A stretch of 64,000 nucleotides of DNA from NCBI RefSeq assembly GCF_040436345.1, contig NC_133230.1, positions 28,233,551-28,297,550 on the forward strand, given 5' to 3'. Source of the stretch: Pagrus major (lineage: Eukaryota; Chordata; Actinopteri; Spariformes; Sparidae). The notes below the pieces were generated by a model, which saw nothing but the letters and a program-made list of their open reading frames with translations, was not told the origin of the DNA and did no database searches. Made by a program: the position numbers and the translations under genes. This document shows, one piece after another, positions 24,767-37,883 of the stretch. The stretch's first letter is position 1, and every line of letters starts with the position of its first letter.

Positions 24767-27700
24767 TCCAAGTTGTAAAATGTTTCACCTTATCCAGACC
24801 AGCTGAGCCAGGAACTTGTTTTGTTGTCTTTCAGAAGAGAAACTCACCAAGCAAAACTTTGTCAAAGTCAATTTACCATTATACAAAGTCTAAAGTCTCT
24901 TCAGAGACCAACAAAAATTGCCTCAGCTGACTATATTTCAAGTCATCCAGGCGGGGTATTGGGTTAAGTTTTCAACCAGCAATAATCACGTCTCAGTAGA
25001 ACTTCATAGACTATGAAATTGCCTCTGCAAAAGGATACTGATGGACCCAATGAGTTTCAACTGGACCTTGTCCAACACTCACATCAAGCGTGGTACTTTC
25101 TCAACCTTCCTGTATGTACACTACTTTCCAGGCGCACATACTCTTCTTGTTGCACGTGATTGGCTCATTTAGAAGAGGCCCCGCCTTCTACATACAAAGG
25201 AAATCACCGCTGAATGGGAAATCTTAAATTGTTTGGGTAAAAGTCTTTCTCAGAAGGACATGAAGCAATTTGCTGAGTAAGTCGGGACTTCCAAGTTGTA
25301 CAATGTTTCACCTTATCCAGACCAGCTGAGCCAGGAACTTGTGTTGTAGTCTTTCAGAAGAGAAACTCACCAAGCAAAACTTTGTCAAAGTCAATTTACC
25401 ATTATACAAAGTGTAAAGTCTCTTCAGAAACCAACAAAAATTGCCTCAGCTGACTATATTTCAAGTCATCCAGACGGGGTATTGGGTTAAGTTTTCAACC
25501 AGCAATAATCACGTCTCAGTAGAACTTCATAGACTATGAAACTGCCTCTGCAAAAGGATACTGATGGACCCAATGAGTTTTAACTGGACCTTGTCCAACA
25601 CTCACATCAAGCGTGGTACTTTCTCAACCTTCCTGTATGTACACTACTTTCCAGGCGCGAAAATGTTCTTGTTGCACGTGATTGGCTCATTTAGAAGAGG
25701 CCCCGCCTTCTACATACAAAGGAAATCACCGCTGAATGGGAAATCATAAATTGTTTGGGCAAAAGTCTTTCTCAGAAGGACAAGAAGCAATTTGCTGAGT
25801 AAATCGGGACTTCCAAGTTGTAAAATGTTTCACCTTATCCAGACCAGCTGAGCCAGGAACTTGTTTTGTTGTCTTTCAGAAGAGAAACTCACCAAGCAAA
25901 ACTTTGTCAAAAAAAATTTACCATTATACAAAGTGTAAAGTCTCTTCAGAGACCAACAAAAATTGCCTCAGCTGACTATATTTCAAGTCATCCAGGCGGG
26001 GTATTGGGTTAAGTTTTCAACCAGCAATAATCACGTCTCAGTAGAACTTCATAGACTATGAAATTGCCTCTGCAAAAGGATACTGATGGACCCAATGAGT
26101 TTTAACTGGACCTTGTCCAACACTCACATCAAGCGTGGTACTTTCTCAACCTTCCTGTATGTACACTACTTTCCAGGTGCACATACTCTTCTTGTTGCAC
26201 GTGATTGGCTCATTTAGAAGAGGCCCCGCATTCTACATACAAAGGAAATCACCGCTGAATGGGAAATCATAAATTGTTTGGGTAAAAGTCTTTCTCAGAA
26301 GGACAAGAAGCAATTTGCTGAGTAAATGGGGACTTCCAAGTTGTAAAATGTTTCACCTTATCCAGACCAGCTGAGCCAGTAACTTGTTTTGTTGTCTTTC
26401 AGAAGAGAAACTCACCAAGCCAAACTTTGTCAAAGTCAATTTACCATTATACAAAGTGTAAAGTCTCTTCAGAGACCAACAAAAATTGCCTCAGCTGACT
26501 ATATTTCAAGTCATCCAGGCGGGGTATTGGGTTAAGTTTTCAACCAGCAATAATCACGTCTCAGTAGAACTTCATAGACTATGAAATTACCTCTGCAAAA
26601 GGATACTGATGGACCCAATGAGTTTTAACTGGACCTTGTCCAACACTCACATCAAGCGTGGTACTTTCTCAACCTTCCTGTATGTACACTACTTTCCAGG
26701 CGCGAAAATGTTCTTGTTGCACGTGATTGGCTCATTTAGAAGAGGCCCCGCCTTCTACATACAAAGGAAATCACCGCTGAATGGGAAATCATAAATTGTT
26801 TGGGCAAAAGTCTTTCTCAGAAGGACAAGAAGCAATTTGCTGAGTAAATCGGGACTTCCAAGTTGTAAAATGTTTCACCTTATCCAGACCAGCTGAGCCA
26901 GGAACTTGTTTTGTTGTCTTTCAGAAGAGAAACTCACCAAGCAAAACTTTGTCAAAAAAAATTTACCATTATACAAAGTGTAAAGTCTCTTCAGAGACCA
27001 ACAAAAATTGCCTCAGCTGACTATATTTCAAGTCATCCAGGCGGGGTATTGGGTTAAGTTTTCAACCAGCAATAATCACGTCTCAGTAGAACTTCATAGA
27101 CTATGAAATTGCCTCTGCAAAAGGATACTGATGGACCCAATGAGTTTTAACTGGACCTTGTCCAACACTCACATCAAGCGTGGTACTTTCTCAACCTTCC
27201 TGTATGTACACTACTTTCCAGGTGCACATACTCTTCTTGTTGCACGTGATTGGCTCATTTAGAAGAGGCCCCGCCTTCTACATACAAAGGAAATCACCGC
27301 TGAATGGGAAATCATAAATTGTTTGGGTAAAAGTCTTTCTCAGAAGGACAAGAAGCAATTTGCTGAGTAAATGGGGACTTCCAAGTTGTAAAATGTTTCA
27401 CCTTATCCAGACCAGCTGAGCCAGTAACTTGTTTTGTTGTCTTTCAGAAGAGAAACTCACCAAGCAAAACTTTGTCAAAGTCAATTTACCATTATACAAA
27501 GTGTAAAGTCTCTTCAGAGACCAACAAAAATTGCCTCAGCTGACTATATTTCAAGTCATCCAGGCGGGGTATTGGGTTAAGTTTTCAACCAGCAATAATC
27601 ACGTCTCAGTAGAACTTCATAGACTATGAAATTGCCTCTGCACAAGGATACTGATGGACCCAATGAGTTTTAACTGGACCTTGTCCAACACTCACATCAA

Positions 27701-28484
27701 GCGTGGTACTTTCTCAACCTTCCTGTATGTACACTACTTTCCAGGTGCACATACTCTTCTTGTTGCACGTGATTGGCTCATTTAGAAGAGGCCCCGCCTT
27801 CTACATACAAAGGAAATCACCGCTGAATGGGAAATCATAAATTGTTTGGGCAAAAGTCTTTCTCAGAAGGACAAGAAGCAATTTGCTGAGTAAATCGGGA
27901 CTTCCAAGTTGTAAAATGTTTTGACTTATCCAGACCCGCTGAGCCAGGAACTTGTTTTGTTGTCTTTCAGAAGAGAAACTCACCAAGCAAAACTTTGTCA
28001 AAGTCAATTTACCATTATACAAAGCGTAAAGTCTCTTCAGAGACCAACAAAAATTGCCTCAGCTGACTATATTTCAAGTCATCCAGGCGGGGTATTGGGT
28101 TAAGTTTTCAACCAGCAATAATCACGTCTCAGTAGAACTTCATAGACTATGAAATTGCCTCTGCACAAGGATACTGATGGACCCAATGAGTTTTAACTGG
28201 ACCTTGTCCAACACTCACATCAAGTGTGGTACTTTCTCAACCTTCCCGTATGTACATTACTTTCCAGGCGCGAAAATGTTCTTGTTGCACGTGATTGGCT
28301 CGTTTAGAAGAGGCCCCGCCTTCTACATACAAAGGAAATCACCGCTGAATGGGAAATCATAAATTGTTTGGGCAAAAGTCTTTCTCAGAAGGACATGAAG
28401 CAATTTGCTGAGTAAGTTGGGACTTCCAAGTTTTACAATGTTTCACCTTATCCAGACCAGCTGAGCCAGGAACTTGTTTTGTAG

Positions 28485-28505
28485 TCTTTCAGAAGCAAAA
28501 TTTTG
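28485..28505 (+). repeat. Monomer with a 14-bp deletion
   Basis: Between TTTCAGAAG and CAAAATTTTG the array's usual 14 bases AGAAACTCACCAAG are missing, so this unit is 508 bp. The missing segment is bounded by AAG on both sides, consistent with slippage. Confidence 0.85.
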
Positions 28506-31500
28506 TCAAAGTCAATTTACCATTATACAAAGTGTAAAGTCTCTACAGAGACCAACAAAAATTGCCTCAGCTGACTATATTTCAAGTCATCCAGGCGGGG
28601 TATTGGGTTAAGTTTTCAACCAGCAATAATCACGTCTCAGTAGAACTTCATAGACTATGAAATTGCCTCTGCAAAAGGATACTGATGGACCTAATGAGTT
28701 TTAACTGGACCTTGTCCAACACTCACATCAAGCGTGGTACTTTCTCAACCTTCCTGTATGTACACTACTTTCCAGGCGCGAAAATGTTCTTGTTGCATGT
28801 GATTGGCTCATTTAGAAGAGGCCCCGCCTTCTACATACAAAGGAAATCACCGCTGAATGGGAAATCATAAATTGTTTGGGCAAAAGTCTTTCTCAGAAGG
28901 ACATGAAGCAATTTGCTGAGTAAGTCGGGACTTCCAAGTTGTACAATGTTTCACCTTATCCAGACCAGCTGAGCCAGGAACTTGTTTTGTAGTCTTTCAG
29001 AAGAGAAACTCACCAAGCAAAATTTTGTCAAAGTCAATTTACCATTATACAAACTGTAAAGTCTCTTCAGAGACCAACAAAAATTGCCTCAGCTGACTAT
29101 ATTTCAAGAAATCCAGGCGGGGTATTGGGTTAAGTTTTCAACCAGCAATAATCACGTCTCAGTAAAACTTCATAGACTATGAAATTGCCTCTGCAAAAGG
29201 ATACTGATGGACCTAATGAGTTTTAACTGGACCTTGTCCAACACTCACATCAAGCGTGGTACTTTCTCAACCTTCCTGTATGTACACTACTTTCCAGGTG
29301 CACATACTCTTCTTGTTGCACGTGATTGGCTCATTTAGAAGAGGCCCCGCCTTCTACATACAAAGGAAATCACCGCTGAATGGGAAATCTTAAATTGTTT
29401 GGGTAAAAGTCTTTCTCAGAAGGACATGAAGCAATTTGCTGAGTAAGTCGGGACTTCCAAGTTGTACAATGTTTCACCTTATCCAGACCAGCTGAGCCAG
29501 GAACTTGTTTTGTAGTCTTTCAGAAGAGAAACTCACCAAGCAAAATTTTGTCAAAGTCAATTTACCATTATACAAACTGTAAAGTCTCTTCAGAGACCAA
29601 CAAAAATTGCCTCAGCTGACTATATTTCAAGTCATCCAGGCGGGGTATTGGGTTAAGTTTTCAACCAGCAATAATCACGTCTCAGTAAAACTTCATAGAC
29701 TATGAAATTGCCTCTGCAAAAGGATACTGATGGACCTAATGAGTTTGAACTGGACCTTGTCCAACACTCACATCAAGCGTGGTACTTTCTCAACCTTCCT
29801 GTATGTACACTACTTTCCAGGTGCACATACTCTTCTTGTTGCACGTGATTGGCTCATTTAGAAGAGGCCCCGCCTTCTACATACAAAGGAAATCACCGCT
29901 GAATGGGAAATCTTAAATTGTTTGGGCAAAAGTCTTTCTCAGAAGGACAAGAAGCAATTTGCTGAGTAAATCGGGACTTCCAAGTTGTAAAATGTTTCAC
30001 CTTATCCAGACCAGCTGAGCCAGGAACTTGTTTTGTTGTCTTTCAGAAGAGAAACTCACCAAGCAAAACTTTGTCAAAGTTAATTTACCATTAAACAAAG
30101 TGTAAAGTCTCTTCAGAGACCAACAAAAATTGCCTCAGCTGACTATATTTCAAGTCATCCAGGCGGGGTATTGGGTTAAGTTTTCAACCAGCAATAATCA
30201 CGTCTCAGTACAACTTCATAGACTATGAAATTGCCTCTGCAAAAGGATACTGATGGACCCAATGAGTTTTAACTGGACCTTGTCCAACACTCACATCAAG
30301 CGTGGTACTTTCTCAACCTTCCTGTATGTACACTACTTTCCAGCTGCACATACTCTTCTTGTTGCACGTGATTGGCTCATTTAGAAGAGGCCCCGCCTTC
30401 TACATACAAAGGAAATCACAGCTGAATGGGAAATCTTAAATTGTTTGGGCAAAAGTCTTTCTCAGAAGGACAAGAAGCAATTTGCTGAGTAAATCGGGAC
30501 TTCCAAGTTGTAAAATGTTTCACCTTATCCAGACCAGCTGAGCCAGGAACTTGTTTTGTTGTCTTTCAGAAGAGAAACTCACCAAGCAAAACTTTGTCAA
30601 AGTTAATTTACCATTATACAAAGTGTAAAGTCTCTTCAGAGACCAACAAAAATTGCCTCAGCTGACTATATTTCAAGTCATCCAGGCGGGGTATTGGGTT
30701 AAGTTTTCAACCAGCAATAATCACGTCTCAGTAGAACTTCATAGACTATGAAATTGCCTCTGCACAAGGATACTGATGGACCCAATGAGTTTTAACTGGA
30801 CCTTGTCCAACACTCACATCAAGCGTGGTACTTTCTCAACCTTCCTGTATGTACACTACTTTCCAGGTGCACATACTCTTCTTGTTGCACGTGATTGGCT
30901 CATTTAGAAGAGGCCCCGCCTTCTACATACAAAGGAAATCACCGCTGAATGGGAAATCATAAATTGTTTGGGTAAAAGTCTTTCTCAGAAGGACAAGAAG
31001 CAATTTGCTGAGTAAATGGGGACTTCCAAGTTGTACAATGTTTCACCTTATCCAGACCAGCTGAGCCAGGAACTTGTTTTGTTGTCTTTCAGAAGAGAAA
31101 CTCACCAAGCAAAACTTTGTCAAAGTCAATTTACCATTATACAAAGCGTAAAGTCTCTTCAGAGACCAACAAAAATTGCCTCAGCTGACTATATTTCAAG
31201 TCATCCAGGCGGGGTATTGGGTTAAGTTTTCAACCAGCAATAATCACGTCTCAGTAGAACTTCATAGACTATGAAATTGCCTCTGCACAAGGATACTGAT
31301 GGACCCAATGAGTTTTAACTGGACCTTGTCCAACACTCACATCAAGCGTGGTACTTTCTCAACCTTCCTGTATGTACATTACTTTCCAGGCGCGAAAATG
31401 TTCTTGTTGCACGTGATTGGCTCGTTTAGAAGAGGCCCCGCCTTCTACATACAAAGGAAATCACCGCTGAATGGGAAATCATAAATTGTTTGGGCAAAAG

Positions 31501-34500
31501 TCTTTCTCAGAAGGACATGAAGCAATTTGCTGAGTAAGTTGGGACTTCCAAGTTTTACAATGTTTCACCTTATCCAGACCAGCTGAGCCAGGAACTTGTT
31601 TTGTAGTCTTTCAGAAGAGAAACTCACCAAGCAAAATTTTGTCAAAGTCAATTTACCATTATACAAAGTGTAAAGTCTCTACAGAGACCAACAAAAATTG
31701 CCTCAGTTGACTATATTTCAAGACATCCAGGCGGGGTATTGGGTTAAGTTTTCAACCAGCAATAATCACGTCTCAGTAAAACTTCATAGACTACGAAATT
31801 GCCTCTGCAAAAGGATACTGATGGACCTAATGAGTTTTAACTGGACCTTGTCCAACACTCACATCAAGCGTGGTACTTTCTCAACCTTCCTGTATGTACA
31901 CTACTTTCCAGGCGCGAAAATGTTCTTGTTGCATGTGATTGGCTCATTTAGAAGAGGCCCCGCCTTCTACATACAAAGGAAATCACCGCTGAATGGGAAA
32001 TCATAAATTGTTTGGGCAAAAGTCTTTCTCAGAAGGACATGAAGCAATTTGCTGAGTAAGTTGGGACTTCCAAGTTGTACAATGTTTCACCTTATCCAGA
32101 CCAGCTGAGCCAGGAACTTGTTTTGTCGTCTTTCAGAAGAGAAACTCACCAAGCAAAATTTTGTCAAAGTCAATTTACCATTATACAAACTGTAAAGTCT
32201 CTTCAGAGACCAACAAAAATTGCCTCAGCTGACTATATTTCAAGTCATCCAGGCGGGGTATTGGGTTAAGTTTTCAACCAGCAATAATCACGTCTCAGTA
32301 AAACTTCATAGACTATGAAATTGCCTCTGCAAAAGGATACTGATGGACCTAATGAGTTTTAACTGGACCTTGTCCAACACTCACATCAAGCGTGGTACTT
32401 TCTCAACCTTCCTGTATGTACACTACTTTCCAGGCGCGAAAATGTTCTTGTTGCACGTGATTGGCTCATTTAGAAGAGGCCCCGCCTTCTACATACAAAG
32501 GAAATCAACGCTGAATGGGAAATCATAAATTGTTTGGGCAAAAGTCTTTCTCAGAAGGACAAGAAGCAATTTGCTGAGTAAATCGGGACTTCCAAGTTGT
32601 AAAATGTTTTACCTTATCCAGACCAGCTGAGCCAGGAACTTGTTTTGTTGTCTTTCAGAAGAGAAACTCACCAAGCAAAACTTTGTCAAAATAAATTTAC
32701 CATTATACAAAGTGTAAAGTCTCTTCAGAGACCAACAAAAATTGCCTCAGCTGACTATATTTCAAGTCATCCAGGCGGGGTATTGGGTTAAGTTTTCAAC
32801 CAGCAATAATCACGTCTCAGTAGAACTTCATAGACTATGAAATAGCCTCTGCAAAAGGATACTGATGGACCCAATGAGTTTTAACTGGACCTTGTCCAAC
32901 ACTCACATCAAGCGTGGTACTTTCTCAACCTTCCTGTATGTACACTACTTTCCAGGCGCGATAATGTTCTTGTTGCATGTGATTGGCTCATTTAGAAGAG
33001 GCCCCGCCTTCTAAATACAAAGGAAATCACCGCTGAATGGGAAATCATAAATTGTTTGGGCAAAAGTCTTTCTCAGAAGGACAAGAAGCAATTTGCTGAG
33101 TAAATCGGGACTTCCAAGTTGTAAAATGTTTCACCTTATCCAGACCAGCTGAGCCAGGAACTTGTTTTGTTGTCTTTCAGAAGAGAAACTCACCAAGCAA
33201 AACTTTGTCAAAGTTAATTTACCATTAAACAAAGTGTAAAGTCTCTTCAGAGACCAACAAAAATTGCCTCAGCTGACTATATTTCAAGTCATCCAGGCGG
33301 GGTATTGGGTTAAGTTTTCAACCAGCAATAATCACGTCTCAGTAGAACTTCATAGACTATGAAATTGCCTCTGCAAAAGGATACTGATGGACCCAATGAG
33401 TTTTAACTGGACCTTGTCCAACACTCACATCAAGCGTGGTACTTTCTCAACCTTCCTGTATGTACACTACTTTCCAGGTGCACATACTCTTCTTGTTGCA
33501 CGTGATTGGCTCATTTAGAAGAGGCCCCGCCTTCTACATACAAAGGAAATCACCGCTGAATGGGAAATCTTAAATTGTTTGGGTAAAAGTCTTTCTCAGA
33601 AGGACAAGAAGCAATTTGCTGAGTAAATGGGGACTTCCAAATTGTACAATGTTTCACCTTATCCAGACCAGCTGAGCCAGGAACTTGTTTTGTTGTCTTT
33701 CAGAAGAGAAACTCACCAAGCAAAACTTTGTCAAAGTCAATTTACCATTATACAAAGTGTAAAGTCTCTTCAGAGACCAACAAAAATTGCCTCAGCTGAC
33801 TATATTTCAAGTCATCCAGGCGGGGTATTGGGTTAAGTTTTCAACCAGCAATAATCACGTCTCAGTAGAACTTCATAGACTATGAAATTGCCTCTGCAAA
33901 AGGATACTCATTGACCCAATGAGTTTTAACTGGACCTTGTCCAACACTCACATCAAGCGTGGTACTTTCTCAACCTTCCTGTATGTACACTACTTTCCAG
34001 GTGCACATACTCTTCTTGTTGCACGTGATTGGCTCATTTAGAAGAGGCCCCGCCTTCTACATACAAAGGAAATCACCGCTGAATGGGAAATCTTAAATTG
34101 TTTGGGTAAAAGTCTTTCTCAGAAGGACATGAAGCAATTTGCTGAGTAAGTCGGGACTTCCAAGTTGTACAATGTTTCACCTTATCCAGACCAGCTGAGC
34201 CAGGAACTTGTTTTGTCGTCTTTCAGAAGAGAAACTCACCAAGCAAAATTTTGTCAAAGTCAATTTACCATTATACAAACTGTAAAGTCTCTTCAGAGAC
34301 CAACAAAAATTGCCTCAGCTGACTATATTTCAAGTCATCCAGGCGGGGTATTGGGTTAAGTTTTCAACCAGCAATAATCACGTCTCAGTAGAACTTCATA
34401 GACTATGAAATTGCCTCTGCACAAGGATACTGATGGACCTAATGAGTTTTAACTGGACCTTGTCCAACACTCACATCAAGCGTGGTACTTTCTCAACCTT

Positions 34501-36522
34501 CCTGTATGTACACTACTTTCCAGGCGCGATAATGTTCTTGTTGCATGTGATTGGCTCATTTAGAAGAGGCCCCGCCTTCTAAATACAAAGGAAATCACCG
34601 CTGAATGGGAAATCATAAATTGTTTGGGCAAAAGTCTTTCTCAGAAGGACAAGAAGCAATTTGCTGAGTAAATCGGGACTTCCAAGTTGTAAAATGTTTC
34701 ACCTTATCCAGACCAGCTGAGCCAGGAACTTGTTTTGTTGTCTTTCAGAAGAGAAACTCACCAAGCAAAACTTTGTCAAAGTTAATTTACCATTAAACAA
34801 AGTGTAAAGTCTCTTCAGAGACCAACAAAAATTGCCTCAGCTGACTATATTTCAAGTCATCCAGGCGGGGTATTGGGTTAAGTTTTCAACCAGCAATAAT
34901 CACGTCTCAGTAGAACTTCATAGACTATGAAATTGCCTCTGCAAAAGGATACTGATGGACCCAATGAGTTTTAACTGGACCTTGTCCAACACTCACATCA
35001 AGCGTGGTACTTTCTCAACCTTCCTGTATGTACACTACTTTCCAGGTGCACATACTCTTCTTGTTGCACGTGATTGGCTCATTTAGAAGAGGCCCCGCCT
35101 TCTACATACAAAGGAAATCACCGCTGAATGGGAAATCTTAAATTGTTTGGGTAAAAGTCTTTCTCAGAAGGACAAGAAGCAATTTGCTGAGTAAATGGGG
35201 ACTTCCAAATTGTACAATGTTTCACCTTATCCAGACCAGCTGAGCCAGGAACTTGTTTTGTTGTCTTTCAGAAGAGAAACTCACCAAGCAAAACTTTGTC
35301 AAAGTCAATTTACCATTATACAAAGTGTAAAGTCTCTTCAGAGACCAACAAAAATTGCCTCAGCTGACTATATTTCAAGTCATCCAGGCGGGGTATTGGG
35401 TTAAGTTTTCAACCAGCAATAATCACGTCTCAGTAGAACTTCATAGACTATGAAATTGCCTCTGCAAAAGGATACTGATGGACCTAATGAGTTTTAACTG
35501 GACCTTGTCCAACACTCACATCAAGCGTGGTACTTTCTCAACCTTCCTGTATGTACACTACTTTCCAGGTGCACATACTCTTCTTGTTGCACGTGATTGG
35601 CTCATTTAGAAGAGGCCCCGCCTTCTACATACAAAGGAAATCACCGCTGAATGGGAAATCTTAAATTGTTTGGGTAAAAGTCTTTCTCAGAAGGACATGA
35701 AGCAATTTGCTGAGTAAGTCGGGACTTCCAAGTTGTACAATGTTTCACCTTATCCAGACCAGCTGAGCCAGGAACTTGTTTTGTAGTCTTTCAGAAGAGA
35801 AACTCACCAAGCAAAACTTTGTCAAAATAAATTTACCATTATACAAAGTGTAAAGTCTCTTCAGAGACCAACAAAAATTGCCTCAGCTGACTATATTTCA
35901 AGTCATCCAGGCGGGGTATTGGGTTAAGTTTTCAACCAGCAATAATCACGTCTCAGTAGAACTTCATAGACTATGAAATTGCCTCTGCAAAAGGATACTG
36001 ATGGACCCAATGAGTTTTAACTGGACCTTGTCCAACACTCACATCAAGCGTGGTACTTTCTCAACCTTCCTGTATGTACACTACTTTCCAGGCGCGAAAA
36101 TGTTCTTGTTGCATGTGATTGGCTCATTTAGAAGAGGCCCCGCCTTCTACATACAAAGGAAATCACCGCTGAATGGGAAATCTTAAATTGTTTGGGTAAA
36201 AGTCTTTCTCAGAAGGACAAGAAGCAATTTGCTGAGTAAATGGGGACTTCCAAATTGTACAATGTTTCACCTTATCCAGACCAGCTGAGCCAGGAACTTG
36301 TTTTGTTGTCTTTCAGAAGAGAAACTCACCAAGCAAAACTTTGTCAAAGTCAATTTACCATTATACAAAGTGTAAAGTCTCTTCAGAGACCAACAAAAAT
36401 TGCCTCAGCTGACTATATTTCAAGTCATCCAGGCGGGGTATTGGGTTAAGTTTTCAACCAGCAATAATCACGTCTCAGTAAAACTTCATAGACTATGAAA
36501 TTGCCTCTGCAAAAGGATACTG

Positions 36523-36708
36523 ATGGACCCAATGAGTTTTAACTGGACCTTGTCCAACACTCACATCAAGCGTGGTACTTTCTCAACCTTCCTGTATGTA
36601 CACTACTTTCCAGGCGCGAAAATGTTCTTGTTGCACGTGATTGGCTCATTTAGAAGAGGCCCCGCCTTCTACATACAAAGGAAATCACCGCTGAATGGGA
36701 AATCATAA
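36523..36708 (+). other. Recurring 61-codon open frame in type A monomers
   Basis: The frame starts MDPMSFNWTLSNTHIKRG and ends NGKS at TAA. It recurs nearly unchanged in more than twenty type A units (for example 25564, 26609, 31299, 41226, 47988, 55304), sometimes as MDLMSF. In type B units the 1-bp longer spacer breaks it. No domain, signal peptide or relatives are recognised. Uniformity across units is explained by homogenisation of the whole monomer, so it is not evidence of selection. Confidence 0.15.
36634..36666 (+). promoter_or_regulatory. Promoter-like cluster in the monomer (representative copy)
   Basis: Within 33 bp lie CACGTG (an E-box, 36634-36639), GATTGGCT (an inverted CCAAT/NF-Y-type site, 36639-36646) and GGCCCCGCC (a GC box, 36658-36666), followed about 8 bp later by ACATACAAAGG. 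The cluster recurs in essentially all units, with CATGTG replacing CACGTG in a subset, consistent with CpG decay. One unit (near 58068) reads ACATATAAAGG, a TATA-like word. Motifs are seen directly; promoter activity is only inferred. Confidence 0.4.
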
Positions 36709-37802
36709 ATTGTTTGGGCAAAAGTCTTTCTCAGAAGGACAAGAAGCAATTTGCTGAGTAAATCGGGACTTCCAAGTTGTAAAATGTTTCACCTTATCCA
36801 GACCAGCTGAGCCAGGAACTTGTTTTGTTGTCTTTCAGAAGAGAAACTCACCAAGCAAAACTTTGTCAAAGTTAATTTACCATTATACAAAGTGTAAAGT
36901 CTCTTCAGAGACCAACAAAAATTGCCTCAGCTGACTATATTTCAAGTCATCCAGGCGGGGTATTGGGTTAAGTTTTCAACCAGCAATAATCACGTCTCAG
37001 TAGAACTTCATAGACTATGAAATTGCCTCTGCAAAAGGATACTGATGGACCCAATGAGTTTTAACTGGACCTTGTCCAACACTCACATCAAGCGTGGTAC
37101 TTTCTCAACCTTCCTGTATGTACACTACTTTCCAGGTGCACATACTCTTCTTGTTGCACGTGATTGGCTCATTTAGAAGAGGCCCCGCCTTCTACATACA
37201 AAGGAAATCACCGCTGAATGGGAAATCTTAAATTGTTTGGGTAAAAGTCTTTCTCAGAAGGACAAGAAGCAATTTGCTGAGTAAATGGGGACTTCCAAAT
37301 TGTACAATGTTTCACCTTATCCAGACCAGCTGAGCCAGGAACTTGTTTTGTTGTCTTTCAGAAGAGAAACTCACCAAGCAAAACTTTGTCAAAGTCAATT
37401 TACCATTATACAAAGTGTAAAGTCTCTTCAGAGACCAACAAAAATTGCCTCAGCTGACTATATTTCAAGTCATCCAGGCGGGGTATTGGGTTAAGTTTTC
37501 AACCAGCAATAATCACGTCTCAGTAGAACTTCATAGACTATGAAATTGCCTCTGCACAAGGATACTGATGGACCCAATGAGTTTTAACTGGACCTTGTCC
37601 AACACTCACATCAAGCGTGGTACTTTCTCAACCTTCCTGTATGTACACTACTTTCCAGGCGCGAAAATGTTCTTGTTGCATGTGATTGGCTCATTTAGAA
37701 GAGGCCCCGCCTTCTACATACAAAGGAAATCACCGCTGAATGGGAAATCATAAATTGTTTGGGCAAAAGTCTTTCTCAGAAGGACATGAAGCAATTTGCT
37801 GA

Positions 37803-37883
37803 GTAAGTTGGGACTTCCAAGTTGTACAATGTTTCACCTTATCCAGACCAGCTGAGCCAGGAACTTGTTTTGTCGTCTTTCAG
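37803..37883 (+). other. Intron-like segment in the monomer (representative copy)
   Basis: GTAAGT at 37803 (after TTTGCTGA) is a consensus donor. 81 bp later, TTGTTTTGTCGTCTTTCAG (ending 37883) is a strong pyrimidine-rich acceptor, with CAGCTGAG upstream as a possible branch region. The frame before the donor is open from about 37701 and is in phase with the frame after the acceptor, which ends at TAA near 38016. About a third of units carry GTAAGT, nearly always with GACATGAAG upstream; the rest read GTAAAT with GACAAGAAG. This may be the scar of a captured gene piece, or chance. Confidence 0.3.

Noticed and set aside
31016-31225. Recurring 69-codon and 64-codon frames (MGTSKLYNVSP / MYNVSPYPDQ) in many satellite units
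   Set aside because: They depend on alternative starts or unit-specific variants; their sameness follows from homogenisation of the whole monomer and not from selection.
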